Assembly (NCBI GenBank): GCA_943788895.1
Contig: CALSRZ010000004.1
Coordinates: 120,454-184,453, forward strand
Reading direction: 5' to 3'
DNA: 64,000 nucleotides
Source: an uncultured Pseudomonadales bacterium
Lineage (GTDB): Bacteria; Pseudomonadota; Gammaproteobacteria; Pseudomonadales; Porticoccaceae
Below the pieces are notes generated by a model, which did not search any database, was not told where the DNA came from, and was given only the letters and a program-made list of their open reading frames with translations. Both the position numbers and the translations under genes were made by a program. This document shows positions 46,655 to 55,803 of this stretch, in pieces; position 1 is the stretch's first letter, and the number at the start of each line of letters is the position of its first letter.

Positions 46655-47521
46655 TTAATGCTGGATTTGCAGCCAGTCAGCTACGCCAGCGGCCCAGCCT
46701 TCGGGGCCGGTTTTTATGCTGATAGAACAGTTCTCGCTACGCGTTAATGTGGGCGGCGAATGATTATCAGACTTAATAATCAGTGCCGATGAGGCCTGTT
46801 CAAGCATTGAAATATCGTTGCCGCTATCGCCAATTGCCAGAGTCTCGCAGCTGACCTGATCTGCTTGTTGAAGGTAGAGGTTTTGCAGCTGCAACAGGGC
46901 GCGGCCCTTATCTATATCGCCGCCAATACTTAAAAACCGTCCGCCCTGCAGAATAGTTGCACCCTGGGATTGCAGCTTTTGGATAAACAGTTTTTTGCGC
47001 GCTATAGTCCCTGTCCAATGCACAGGCTCACTAAACTCTCGCTGATTGGCTAATGCCGCCATACTGCTACTCAGACCGGTTAATTCGGCAATACCTTGAA
47101 CCCCTTGGTGTTTAAACACAGAGTCAAAGGTCTGGTATTCGCTGGAGAATTTATCGCAATTGTCGTGCAGTAAGCTCAACCAGGTTTTACGCAGTGGTGC
47201 GTTTTTTATGACCCAGAAATTATCAACGGCTACTGAGTTTTGCGGTTGGCTGGAGAAATAACCCTGGGGAATATAAATAGCGGCTCCATTCTCAATAACA
47301 AATGGGTGGGGGCTATTTAACTGTTTGCGCAGTGGCAACAGCTCGGCCATGGTTTTGCTGGTAATTGGAATAACCGGTATACCGAGCAGCTGCAGTTTTT
47401 CGAGCATGTCTACTGCCGGCTTAAAGCTGTAGCTGTGATGGTCGAGCAGGCTGCCATCCAGATCGGTAAATATAAGTTTTACAGGTACGCTAAAGTTTTC
47501 TGAGGACAATGCTGTGGTCAT
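46655..47521 (-). CDS. HAD-IIB phosphatase, probable glucosyl-3-phosphoglycerate phosphatase
   Basis: A 288-residue HAD-superfamily phosphatase of the mannosyl-3-phosphoglycerate phosphatase type. Motif I is FTDLDGSLLDHHSYSF, motif II ITSKTMAEL, then FVIENGAAIYIPQGYF and motif IV in AIGDSGNDISMLEQA. It would remove the phosphate from the gpgS product to give the compatible solute glucosylglycerate. I start at ATG 47521 (AAGG upstream); a GTG at 47539 is possible. It is first in the three-gene operon. Confidence 0.8.
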   Translation of the reverse strand: MTTALSSENFSVPVKLIFTDLDGSLLDHHSYSFKPAVDMLEKLQLLGIPVIPITSKTMAELLPLRKQLNSPHPFVIENGAAIYIPQGYFSSQPQNSVAVDNFWVIKNAPLRKTWLSLLHDNCDKFSSEYQTFDSVFKHQGVQGIAELTGLSSSMAALANQREFSEPVHWTGTIARKKLFIQKLQSQGATILQGGRFLSIGGDIDKGRALLQLQNLYLQQADQVSCETLAIGDSGNDISMLEQASSALIIKSDNHSPPTLTRSENCSISIKTGPEGWAAGVADWLQIQH

Positions 47522-47585
47522 AGTTTCAAGCCTTGGCACAGAGCTTGTCTATTGCTCTCCAATGGCCGATAGCAGACTGTTGAGC

Positions 47586-47610
47586 GCACCGATTTGGTGC
47601 AAACGTTGTC
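47586..47610. promoter_or_regulatory. GCACC/GGTGC inverted repeat with LacI-type half-operator
   Basis: GCACC-GATTT-GGTGC (47586-47600) overlaps GCAAACGTTGTC (47599-47610), an imperfect palindrome around AACGTT like operators of LacI-family sugar regulators. It lies about 65-90 bases before the first gene of the operon. No LacI-family gene is in the window. Confidence 0.45.
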
Positions 47611-47671
47611 AGGATAATTTGCTTTTTGCCCCAGGATCACCGGATAAAATTCCTTTATTTTCTATTAAAAC

Positions 47672-47719
47672 TGCACTGTTGACAGCATTGGTGCGTCTGC
47701 ACCAATAGATAACAGTGCA
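47672..47719. promoter_or_regulatory. Nested inverted repeat upstream of the glucosylglycerate operon
   Basis: Outer perfect 9-bp arms TGCACTGTT / AACAGTGCA enclose inner perfect 8-bp arms ATTGGTGC / GCACCAAT (47687-47706) around GTCT. The RNA could form a 48-base two-part hairpin. On the minus strand it is followed by GTTTTAAT, so it could also end glpD transcription. The inner arm repeats the GGTGC word of the 47586 site. Confidence 0.6.
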
Positions 47720-47834
47720 ATGCTTGCCAGATGTTTAAATCTATAGGAATAGGTATTGCAGTAATCATGCCAAAGCGGAAATGATTGCGACTGGAGTGCT
47801 TGTTAGGAGTGGTATTAGGCGCGGGGTTTACTAA

Positions 47835-48989
47835 TTAAATATCGACTTTTGATGAGTCCTGAACTCTACGGCGCTTTTCCAGCCCCATAGATTTAATCAC
47901 TCTTTTGATTGCTGTCTCAGCGGTCGCTCTATAGCCGGTCAGCTTGCCACCGTAGATTGCCAGATAGTTTTCGCTCTCCGCAAACTGTACTTCGCGGCTG
48001 CGACTAAAGGGTGTTTTATCGCCGCTGGGCAACACGCGTAAACCAGCCCAAGCTTTAATCGGCTTATGGTTAAAGTGCGGGAAGTGATAGCGAATAACCT
48101 CGAGTAAATACTCTATCTCTTCGGGACTTGGGTTCACTTGATCCGGGTTTCCACTAAAGACTTTTTCCGTCGTACCCAGCAGAGTGCCACCTTTATAGGG
48201 CATAACAAATATTGCCCGGTGATCCTGTTGAGCTTCCAGATAAAAGCAGCGATCACTCAACTGCTCAGTGAATTCCAGATGAGTACCCTGAACCAGATCA
48301 ACATCTACCATCGGTGGCGTGGGGGTAATGGTTTTGGCGACAGGATTAATCCATGGTCCGGCAGCATTGACCAGATAGCGACAGTAAATAGTTTTGCTAT
48401 CACCGTTTAAATTAAGCCTAACTGAATAGCCTTTATAGGTTTTTTCTGCGCTGATAACAGTTGCCGGACAGAGCAGGGAAGCTCCATGGGACTGTGCGGA
48501 GAGAGCGACACGGCGGGTGAGTGCTCTATCGTCAGTCTGGGCATCCTGATAGGCAAAAACCGTTTCCAGATCGGCGGTGTTTAGTCCGTTGAGTTGTTTC
48601 CACTGAGCGCGCGGTAGGCGCTTAAAGCCAGCGAGGTTTTTACGTCCGGCAAGTATTCTATACAGGCTAAGACCTGCAAACAGTTGCCAAGATTTGTGCT
48701 GACTATTTTTGTAGACCGGCAGGTAGAACCAGTTTGGTTTGACGATATCACTGGCAATATTGAGCAGGATACGGCGCTCTTTAAGGCTCTCACGCACCAG
48801 ACCAAATTCAAAGGACTCGAGATATCGCAGGCCGCCGTGAATTAACTTGCTTGATTTTGAGGAGGTTCCAGCGCCCCAGTCGCTCTTTTCCAGCAGAGCT
48901 ACAGACAGGCCTGAGAGGGCTGCTGCCTGAGCGATGCCGGCGCCCTGAATACCACCGCCAATCACACAAATATCAAAATTTTGTTCCAT
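47835..48989 (-). CDS. glpD: FAD-dependent glycerol-3-phosphate dehydrogenase, short form
   Basis: A 384-residue flavoprotein with the FAD-binding GGGIQGAGIAQAAALSGLSV, the GlpD signature SSKSSKLIHGGLRYLE and later YGGKLTGYRATAE. GlpD oxidises glycerol-3-phosphate to DHAP and feeds electrons to quinone. It lacks the C-terminal alpha-helical domain (full GlpD is about 500 residues), yet the frame ends naturally with no coding sequence after it. The order GDPD-glpD suggests use of phospholipid-derived glycerophosphate. Confidence 0.85.
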   Translation of the reverse strand: MEQNFDICVIGGGIQGAGIAQAAALSGLSVALLEKSDWGAGTSSKSSKLIHGGLRYLESFEFGLVRESLKERRILLNIASDIVKPNWFYLPVYKNSQHKSWQLFAGLSLYRILAGRKNLAGFKRLPRAQWKQLNGLNTADLETVFAYQDAQTDDRALTRRVALSAQSHGASLLCPATVISAEKTYKGYSVRLNLNGDSKTIYCRYLVNAAGPWINPVAKTITPTPPMVDVDLVQGTHLEFTEQLSDRCFYLEAQQDHRAIFVMPYKGGTLLGTTEKVFSGNPDQVNPSPEEIEYLLEVIRYHFPHFNHKPIKAWAGLRVLPSGDKTPFSRSREVQFAESENYLAIYGGKLTGYRATAETAIKRVIKSMGLEKRRRVQDSSKVDI

Positions 48990-49073
48990 CTATGCTTCCA
49001 TTTCCTGTTTTGGCGGTGTCAATTTAGTCGCTGGTTTTAAATAATTATAGTTTAAATACGCTTGATATAGAGT

Positions 49074-49820
49074 TTAACCGCTGTTGCCAAGCAGTCCACT
49101 GATATCAAATGTCTCAAGCATAGGAATATTGCATGCGCTCAATGCTCTGGCCAGCTCAACAGTGCCTACTTCGTAGGCAACCAGCTGTGTCCTCAGCTTA
49201 CTGAGGTCTGATTGCAGGGGAATAATAGCCTGATTAACAAAGGTGTATTCACCCTCAATGTCATTGACCTCAGGGCTATCAATATCCTGCCAGTTGCGCA
49301 GAACCACGCCAACCTGCGGCCAGCCCTGACTTCTGGCGCTCTGTATAATCTGGTAATCAAAGCTGATCAGTACAGCACGCTCGGCGATCGGCTGTAAAAC
49401 CTCAGAGACCTTAGCCAGCATTATCTGGCGATTAAACTGCTCTATGGACTCTTCTTTGAGTTCGACAAACAGGGTTACTGCCGGGTGCTGGCGAATAATC
49501 TCAACCATTGTGTGCAGTGAAGAAATAGTCTCTTCAATAAAGTCTCTGCCAAGTCGCTGTGGCTCGTAGGCGGAGAGTTTTTCCAGTTCTTGCAGGCTTA
49601 AGTCATATACAAATCCAGTGCAGCCGCTGACTCTTTGCAGGTCGATATCGTGATAGACGATTGGCTGTTGATCGCGACTTAGCTGAATATCAATTTCGAC
49701 GAAGAGGGCACCGCTTTTAATCGCCTCGGTAACGGAAAGTGCGGTGTTTTCTGGATAGCACTTCTGATAGCCGCGATGGGCGACAAGCTGCTGATTTGAT
49801 AGTGGCTGAGTTTGCTGCAT
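49074..49820 (-). CDS. ugpQ: Glycerophosphodiester phosphodiesterase
   Basis: A 248-residue GDPD-family TIM barrel without a signal peptide, so cytoplasmic like UgpQ. Active-site residues are visible in VAHRGYQKCYPENTALSV, FVEIDIQLSRDQQPIVYHD and LFVELKEES. It releases glycerol-3-phosphate from glycerophosphodiesters. The next gene on the strand is the G3P dehydrogenase, 84 bases on, a sensible pair. Confidence 0.92.
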   Translation of the reverse strand: MQQTQPLSNQQLVAHRGYQKCYPENTALSVTEAIKSGALFVEIDIQLSRDQQPIVYHDIDLQRVSGCTGFVYDLSLQELEKLSAYEPQRLGRDFIEETISSLHTMVEIIRQHPAVTLFVELKEESIEQFNRQIMLAKVSEVLQPIAERAVLISFDYQIIQSARSQGWPQVGVVLRNWQDIDSPEVNDIEGEYTFVNQAIIPLQSDLSKLRTQLVAYEVGTVELARALSACNIPMLETFDISGLLGNSG

Positions 49821-49919
49821 AGAGATGCGCTGATAGTTTGTTTAATTACAGTAACTATACGGTATGCAGAAGCCCCTTTGAAGAGAGAGGCTTTGTTCTA
49901 AATAACTAAGGGCAGGCTA

Positions 49920-50761
49920 TTACAGCAGGCTTTTTTCCGCTGCTGAAACCGATTGCAGGATCAATGTATTGATGGTCATTGGGCCCACACCACCGGGAAC
50001 AGGGTGTATAGCGGCAACTCGATCAACCAGAGGGGCCAGTTCGATATCGCCAACACCGCCAGGGATGGTAGCCGGCATCAACCACCACAGCGCCATCTTT
50101 AATCCACTCGGCTTTAATAAACTCGGGACGACCTACAGCGCCGACCAGAATATCAGCCTGCTTAATTAGCTCGTGGAAGGTTTTGTGTTTTTGAGTGACA
50201 GATGGTCACTGTTGCATTGGCATTTAACAGCATCAGCGACATTGGCTTGCCGAGAATAGGGCTGCGACCAACCACAACGGCATGCTTGCCTGACATTTCA
50301 ATATTGTAGCCTTCGAGAATGCGCATAATGCCCTGAGGTGTTGCGGAGCCATAGGCTTCTTCATTCATGGCCATACGCCCAAAGCCGAGACAGGTACACC
50401 GTCGACATCTTTTGCCAGGGCAATAGCATCGAAACAGGCGCGCTCATCAATCTGTGCAGGCACGGGGTGCTGTAACAGAATGCCGTGACAGTTGGGTTGC
50501 TGTTGAGCTCTGCAATCTTTTCCAGCAAGCTGTTCGGTGCTGGTCTCTTCGGCCATCTCTACTGCGATAGAGTCCATGCCAACACGCTTACAGGCATTCT
50601 GCTTCATCTTTACATAGGTTGCCGAGGCAGGATCGCCGCCGACCAGAATAGTTGCCAGTATAGGCGCCTGACCATTGTTCTCTTTAAGGCGGCAACGCGT
50701 TGGATAGTTCAGCTTCGGTTTGCGCGGCCAGCGTTTTGCCATCAAGAATCAGTGCAGACAT
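49920..50761 (-). CDS. folD: Bifunctional methylenetetrahydrofolate dehydrogenase/cyclohydrolase FolD (about six frameshifts)
   Basis: FolD interconverts 5,10-methylene- and 10-formyl-tetrahydrofolate. The start at 50761 reads [19 protein letters not shown]. Further along are [39 protein letters not shown], the NADP loop [14 protein letters not shown], then [14 protein letters not shown] and [14 protein letters not shown], ending at 49920. No single frame holds more than part of it: I find breaks near 50695, 50535, 50495, 50375, 50175 and 50070. All motifs are conserved, and two of the shifts compensate each other. This looks like poor sequence quality rather than long decay, but a recent pseudogene cannot be excluded. 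Confidence 0.88.
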
Positions 50762-50903
50762 GTTTATACCTGTTTAATTCAGTTTAATTAAAAGCGGCGA
50801 CAAAATAGGCGAAGGCTCGTCTAAAGCAACCTTTTTTAGACATATAGAATATTTTAATAGTAATGTGCAAAACAGGGAGTGTCTGGAAAGAGTACAACGA
50901 AAA

Positions 50904-50980
50904 TGGGGTGGACGACGGGGATTGAACCCGCGACCACCGGAATCACAATCCGGGGCTCTACCAACTGAGCTACGTCCACC
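50904..50980 (-). tRNA. tRNA-His (GTG)
   Basis: The reverse complement folds as a full cloverleaf: acceptor GGTGGACG/CGTCCACC, D arm AGCTCAGTTGGTAGAGC, anticodon GTG in the loop TTGTGAT, and T arm with GGTTCAATCCC. CCA is encoded at 50904-50906. It is last of three co-oriented tRNAs. Confidence 0.96.
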
Positions 50981-51020
50981 ATTGAGAACGTGACATACAT
51001 GTGGGCCCATCTGATAAAGA

Positions 51021-51097
<77 letters not shown>

Positions 51098-51115
51098 ATA
51101 TTACAAGCCGGAAAG

Positions 51116-51192
51116 TGGTCGGGGATGAGGGATTCGAACCCCCGACATCCTGCTCCCAAAGCAGGCGCGCTACCAGACTGCGCTAATCCCCG
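51116..51192 (-). tRNA. tRNA-Pro (TGG)
   Basis: The reverse complement starts CGGGGATTAGCGCAGTCTGG and has anticodon TGG in the loop TTTGGGA, T arm GGTTCGAATCC and encoded CCA (51116-51118). It is the first tRNA of the operon, 36 bases after the promoter -10. Confidence 0.96.
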
Positions 51193-51227
51193 AATGTCTT
51201 ACCATGCGGTCTCTTTCGAGAGCGCGC

Positions 51228-51256
51228 ATAATACTGACCATCCCTGATTGCGTCAA
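51228..51256 (-). promoter_or_regulatory. Sigma-70 promoter of the tRNA operon
   Basis: On the minus strand TTGACG (51251-51256) and TATTAT (51228-51233) are 17 bases apart. GCGCGC directly follows the -10, the GC-rich discriminator typical of stringently controlled stable-RNA promoters. The predicted start is about 28 bases before tRNA-Pro. Confidence 0.88.
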
Positions 51257-51386
51257 TGCGAAATTAACATCTTGGCGAGTTTTTTCACTATTAATGCGCT
51301 CAGGGATAAACTGATACTTTGAAACCCTGTATTCAACCCACATCTACTGACATACTGCAGCGAATTATTCCCTATTAACTTTCTAT

Positions 51387-52044
51387 ATGATTGAGATCAC
51401 CAGCCACTGTCCACTGTGCCTTTCTGCTGATACAGCGCATTTTAGCCGCGATCAGCTTCGCGATTACCTGCGTTGCGAGCACTGTAAGCTGGTTTTTGTA
51501 CCTCAGACAGTTTCATCTCAGCTCTGCGGATGAGCAGGCCCAGTACGATCTTCATGAAAATAACCCCGATGATAGTGGCTATCGAACGTTTCTTAGTCGT
51601 TTGGCCGATCCATTACTGGAGCGACTGCCAGCCAATGCCCAGGGACTAGATTTTGGCTGTGGCCCAGGTCCCTGTCTTTCGGCCATGCTCGAAGAGCAGG
51701 GCCATTCTGTTGCTCTCTATGATCTCTACTATGCGGATAATAGAGAACTACTTACTGTTGACGCTGATTATGACTTTATTACCGCGACAGAGGTGATTGA
51801 GCATCTCTCTCAGCCAATGGACGAGTTGCGGCGGCTGTGGAGATTGCTAAAGCCAGGCGGTTATCTAGGACTGATGACCAAGCTGGTGGCTGATGCGGAT
51901 AAATTTGCTAACTGGCACTATAAAACCGACCCGACCCATATCAGTTTTTTCTCTGTGCAGACCTTTGAATATCTTAGCCAGCAGTGGGACAGTTCAGCAG
52001 AGATTATTGGCGCCGATGTAATTATTTTTCGCAAGCCGCTATAA
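51387..52044 (+). CDS. SAM-dependent methyltransferase with N-terminal zinc ribbon (one frameshift)
   Basis: From ATG 51387 the first frame reads MIEITSHCPLCLSADTAHF and later YLRCEHCKLVFVPQT, two CxxC pairs forming a zinc ribbon. The frame then shifts near 51512 and continues FHLSSADEQAQYDLHENNPD into a class I methyltransferase with motif I GLDFGCGPGPCLSAML and post-motifs ATEVIEHLSQP and LKPGGYLGLMT. The combined protein is about 219 residues. The substrate is unknown; the layout resembles stand-alone methyltransferases often annotated as UbiE/COQ5-like. The 3' end overlaps the next, convergent gene by 23 bases. Confidence 0.82.
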
Positions 52045-53431
52045 CTGAATCCCGGGCATGAATAAAAGCCTGCACTGAGCGGCTTATATCCTCTGGCGTT
52101 GTCACCCAGGAACAGACGCTGATACGGATAACTTTTTTACCCTTCCACACTGAACCGCCAACCCAGCATTCACCGGATTTTTGAATAGCTTCCATAATAG
52201 ACTGGTTGGTAGCCTCGTCGCTGGATGCTGAGACAATCACCTGGTTAAACACCACATCATTAAGAATCTCAAAGCCGGCATCATTAAGTTGCTCGGAAAA
52301 TTCTCTGGCACGCTGATGCATACCAACCACAAGCTCATCGACACCGCTACGACCGAGATATTTTAGTGCAGCCCATAACTCAATAGCTCTGGCACGACGG
52401 GACATCTCCGGTGTGTAGAGCATACCGTCACGGCTATCGCTATAACTGGATGTCAGGTAGGCGCCAGTGGCTTGCAGCGCGGTTACCAGTGCCTCTTTAT
52501 CGCGACAGAGTAAGATGCCACTGTCGTAGGGTGTGTTTAGGGTTTTATGGCCATCCACAGACCAGGAGTGGGCTTTTTCCATACCTGCGGTCAGATGTTT
52601 TAGCTGCACGGTGCCACCAGCCCATAGACCAAAGGCACCGTCGATATGTACCCAGGCATCGACGGCATTAGCGTTAGCACAGATTGCCTCAAAGGGATCA
52701 AAGGAACCGGAGTTAACATTGCCGGCCTGAAGCAAAACAATGCAGCTGCTATCTAGTGTTGGCATCTGTTGGGGAATAATGCGCCCCTGATCATCGGCAT
52801 CAACCCATTCAATATTATCCAGCCCAAAGCCGAGCAGGGCGATGGCTTTAATTACTGCGCCATGGGTTTGGCGACCGGCAATAATACGAATCGGCGGCGC
52901 GCCGTTATGGCCCTGTTGATTAAAGTCCCAATTATGGTTCTGATAGATGCGATAGCGGGCTGCCGCCAGGCCACAGAAAATTGCTGAGGAAGTACCGCTG
53001 ACAAATCCGGCTACCGTGTTTTCGGGCAGGTCGAGTAATTGTTTTAGCCACTGTTCGCAGACCTCCTCGAGCTTTGCCGTAATTGGCGACATAACTTGCA
53101 GGGCAGAATTTTGATCCCAGAAATCGGTGAGCCATTTGGTGGCCAGGGTAACCGGCAGAATACCGCCATTTACAAATCCAAAGTAGCGGCCACCCGTTTG
53201 CGCCACTGAGGCAGGGGAGCCATATCGGTGTAACTGCTCAAGAATTGCTTTGGCATCACCAGTGTTTGCAGGCAACTCTTCGGCAAACATATCCAGCTCT
53301 TCAATCGCTTTTGCGGAGGGAAATACATTGCGTTGCAAAGCTTCGTCGGCATAGTCAAAGGCGTAACCCTGTGCCTGTTTAAAAAGCTCTTTAAGCTGTT
53401 GCTCTCGCTGCATTTTTTCACGCAAAGTCAT
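52022..53431 (-). CDS. Group II PLP-dependent decarboxylase-like protein
   Basis: A 469-residue protein of the glutamate/aromatic amino acid decarboxylase family. It has GGRYFGFVNGGILPVTLA, the cofactor-binding region VSGTSSAIFCGLAAAR, HIDGAFGLWAG, and the Schiff-base lysine in SVDGHKTLNTPYDSG. RISVCSWVTTPEDI lies near the end. Members act on glutamate, aspartate, tyrosine, tryptophan or related acids; the substrate cannot be told from sequence, and some relatives are not decarboxylases. No transporter or partner is adjacent. Divergent from fadB. Confidence 0.82.
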   Translation of the reverse strand: MTLREKMQREQQLKELFKQAQGYAFDYADEALQRNVFPSAKAIEELDMFAEELPANTGDAKAILEQLHRYGSPASVAQTGGRYFGFVNGGILPVTLATKWLTDFWDQNSALQVMSPITAKLEEVCEQWLKQLLDLPENTVAGFVSGTSSAIFCGLAAARYRIYQNHNWDFNQQGHNGAPPIRIIAGRQTHGAVIKAIALLGFGLDNIEWVDADDQGRIIPQQMPTLDSSCIVLLQAGNVNSGSFDPFEAICANANAVDAWVHIDGAFGLWAGGTVQLKHLTAGMEKAHSWSVDGHKTLNTPYDSGILLCRDKEALVTALQATGAYLTSSYSDSRDGMLYTPEMSRRARAIELWAALKYLGRSGVDELVVGMHQRAREFSEQLNDAGFEILNDVVFNQVIVSASSDEATNQSIMEAIQKSGECWVGGSVWKGKKVIRISVCSWVTTPEDISRSVQAFIHARDSVIAACEK

Positions 53432-53549
53432 AGTGATTTATCCATAGATAAAAGTAGAAACGCTCAGTCGCAGTTAAACATAGACTATGCTTTTAACCAA
53501 GATAGAATATCAGCCTCTTACTCAACGACCAACAAGGAAATAGACCGCT

Positions 53550-55707
53550 ATGTATCAGGGAAAAACACTGAGTCTTAAAAAGATTGAAAACGATTTTGCG
53601 GAGCTAAACTTTGATAACCAGAGTGGCTCGGTTAATAAATTCAATCAGCAGACACTTGCTGAATTACGCGAGGCGGTTGATCTCCTTAAGGCTAGTGACC
53701 ATATTCAAGGCGTGCTGTTAACCAGTAGTAAATCGGTATTTGTGGTCGGTGCAGATATCACCGAATTTAAGCAGATGTTTGCCTCCAGCAAAGAGGTTTT
53801 TATTCAGGCATCACAGATTGTAAATGGCTTGTTTTCGGAGATTGAAGATCTACCTTTCCCTTCAGTGGCGGCTATAAATGGCTTCGCGCTGGGCGGTGGC
53901 TTTGAAATCTGTATGGCATGTGACTACCGAGTTATCTCTTCAAAAGCCGCTGTTGGATTGCCGGAAACCAATCTGGGTATTCTTCCCGGCTGGGGCGGTT
54001 CAGTTCGCTTGCCGAGGCTTGCGGGTATGTTTGCGGGAATTCACTGGATTGCCTCTGGCGAGCAACAAAAGCCGCAGATGGCATTGAGTGCCGGTGCTGT
54101 TGATGCAGTAGTCGAACCAGAGGAACTGCGCGCTGAGTCGTTAAAGATGCTCGCTGAGCTGGCTGATGGCAGTCGCGACTATCAGGCTCGTCGAGTACAG
54201 AAGACTTCTCCAATTGAGCTCTCTGAAGAAGAGTTGAAAGCTACGGCAGAAAACTTTTCCGCTGCAATTGTCGGCAAGGTAGGTAACTATTTTCCAGCGC
54301 CCTTAAAGGCGGTTGAGCTGATTACCAGTGCAGCGACACTGGGTCGTGACGAGGCAATTAAGCTTGAGAACGAAGCTTTCTATGAAATGTCCAGAACACC
54401 TCAGGCCCGTGCTCTGGTAGGTCTGTTTTTAAGCGATCAGTATATTGTTAAGTTAGCCAAGAATCGCAGTCGCGCTCTGGCCGATAAGTTTATCCCGGTA
54501 AAAACTCCCAGCGTGATTGGCGCCGGTATTATGGGCGGCGGTATCGCCTATCAAAATGCCATCAGGGGCTTACCGGTGGTGATGAAAGATATTAATCAGG
54601 ATGCTTTGGATCTGGGCATTAAAGAGGCCAGTAAGTTACTGGGTAAGCGCGTTTCCCGCGGTAAATTAAGCGAAGACAAAGCTGCGCAGATTCTCGGCGC
54701 AATTACGCCAACGCTCGACGATAAGGCACTTGCTCAATGCGATATGGTTGTTGAGGCGGTAGTTGAATTAGAGACTGTTAAGAAGCAGGTATTACCGGCG
54801 GTGGAATCTCTGGTTGCCGACAGTGCCTTTATTACCTCAAATACTTCGACGATCTCAATTAATCGACTGGCTGAATCACTGCAGCGACCGGAAAATTTCT
54901 GCGGTATGCACTTCTTTAATCCGGTGCACGCTATGCCTTTAGTGGAGATTATTCGCGGTGAGAAAACCTCTGATGAAACCATAGCCGCTGTTAGTGCCTA
55001 TGCGCTGGCGCTGGGTAAGAAAGCCTATTGTGGTTAATGACTGCCCGGGATTTTTAGTTAACCGAGTGCTATTCGCGCTGCTATCTGGTCTTGAAATGAT
55101 GCTTGCTGAGGGTGCTGATTTCCAGCAGATCGATAAGGTTATGGAAGCCTGGGGTCTACCTATGGGGCCGGCCTATCTAATGGATGTGGTGGGTATAGAT
55201 ACCATTAATCACTGTTACCCAGTACTGACCAATGGCTTGCCTGAGCGCTTTAGTAAGGGCGATAACTGGCCTACAGATATTATTTTTAATGCTGGCCGTC
55301 TGGGTCAGAAAAATGGTCTTGGCTTTTATAAGTACGAGCTCAATGAAAAGGGTAAACCTGCCAAGCTGGTTGATCCAGATGTTGTTGCAATGTTTGAGTC
55401 ACAATTTGGCGCAGCAAAGATGCTTGATAAGCAGGAGATTACTGATCGCTTGATGCTGTCTATGGCGATGGAGATGGTTCACTGTTTGGAGGAGGGCATT
55501 GTTGCCTCACCAGCAGAGGCAGATATGTCGTTAATCTATGGTGTTGGTTTCCCTGTTTTCCACGGTGGTATCTGTCGTTGGATGGATGAGCAGGGGTTGG
55601 ATTCGATTGTCGAGCGCGCTGATCAATACACTCAGCTAAGTGAACTCTATCGCCCAACAGAAAAACTTCGTCAAATGGCCGCTAATAGGGAGTCGTTTTA
55701 CTCTTAG
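53550..55707 (+). CDS. fadB: FadB, multifunctional fatty-acid oxidation alpha subunit (one frameshift)
   Basis: This is the enoyl-CoA hydratase / 3-hydroxyacyl-CoA dehydrogenase subunit of beta-oxidation. The N-terminal crotonase domain has FVVGADITEF, INGFALGGGFEICMACDYRV and the Glu of LPETNLGILPGWGGSVR. The NAD domain has VIGAGIMGGGIAYQ and the catalytic HFFNPVHAMPLVEII. The frame breaks near 55022 (one extra base) and resumes KPIVVNDCPGFLVNRV to the stop at 55707. The repaired protein is about 719 residues, like E. coli FadB. The usual fadA does not follow. The start has AAGGAAA upstream. Confidence 0.92.
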
Positions 55708-55803
55708 TTTGGAGGTCATAATCCGGGATACCTAATATCGTCGCAAGGTTATAGCTGCTTTTGTATTAGGGTTTTATTTTTCTTAAGGTGTATTGCGATA
55801 ATT

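Larger units (their letters stand above)
47522..47834 (-). other. Control region upstream of the glucosylglycerate operon
   Basis: About 310 bases without a gene separate glpD (ends 47835) from the operon. The region holds two inverted-repeat clusters built on GGTGC/GCACC words and a LacI-type operator-like site, listed separately. I find no certain -35/-10 pair. Confidence 0.6.

Noticed and set aside
47672..47719. Nested hairpin as a normal rho-independent terminator of glpD
   Set aside because: Only four T follow and the stem is interrupted by unpaired bases. A regulatory site is at least as likely.
47835..48989. glpD as a frameshift-truncated gene
   Set aside because: No GlpD C-terminal domain is found in any frame downstream, so the short form looks natural.
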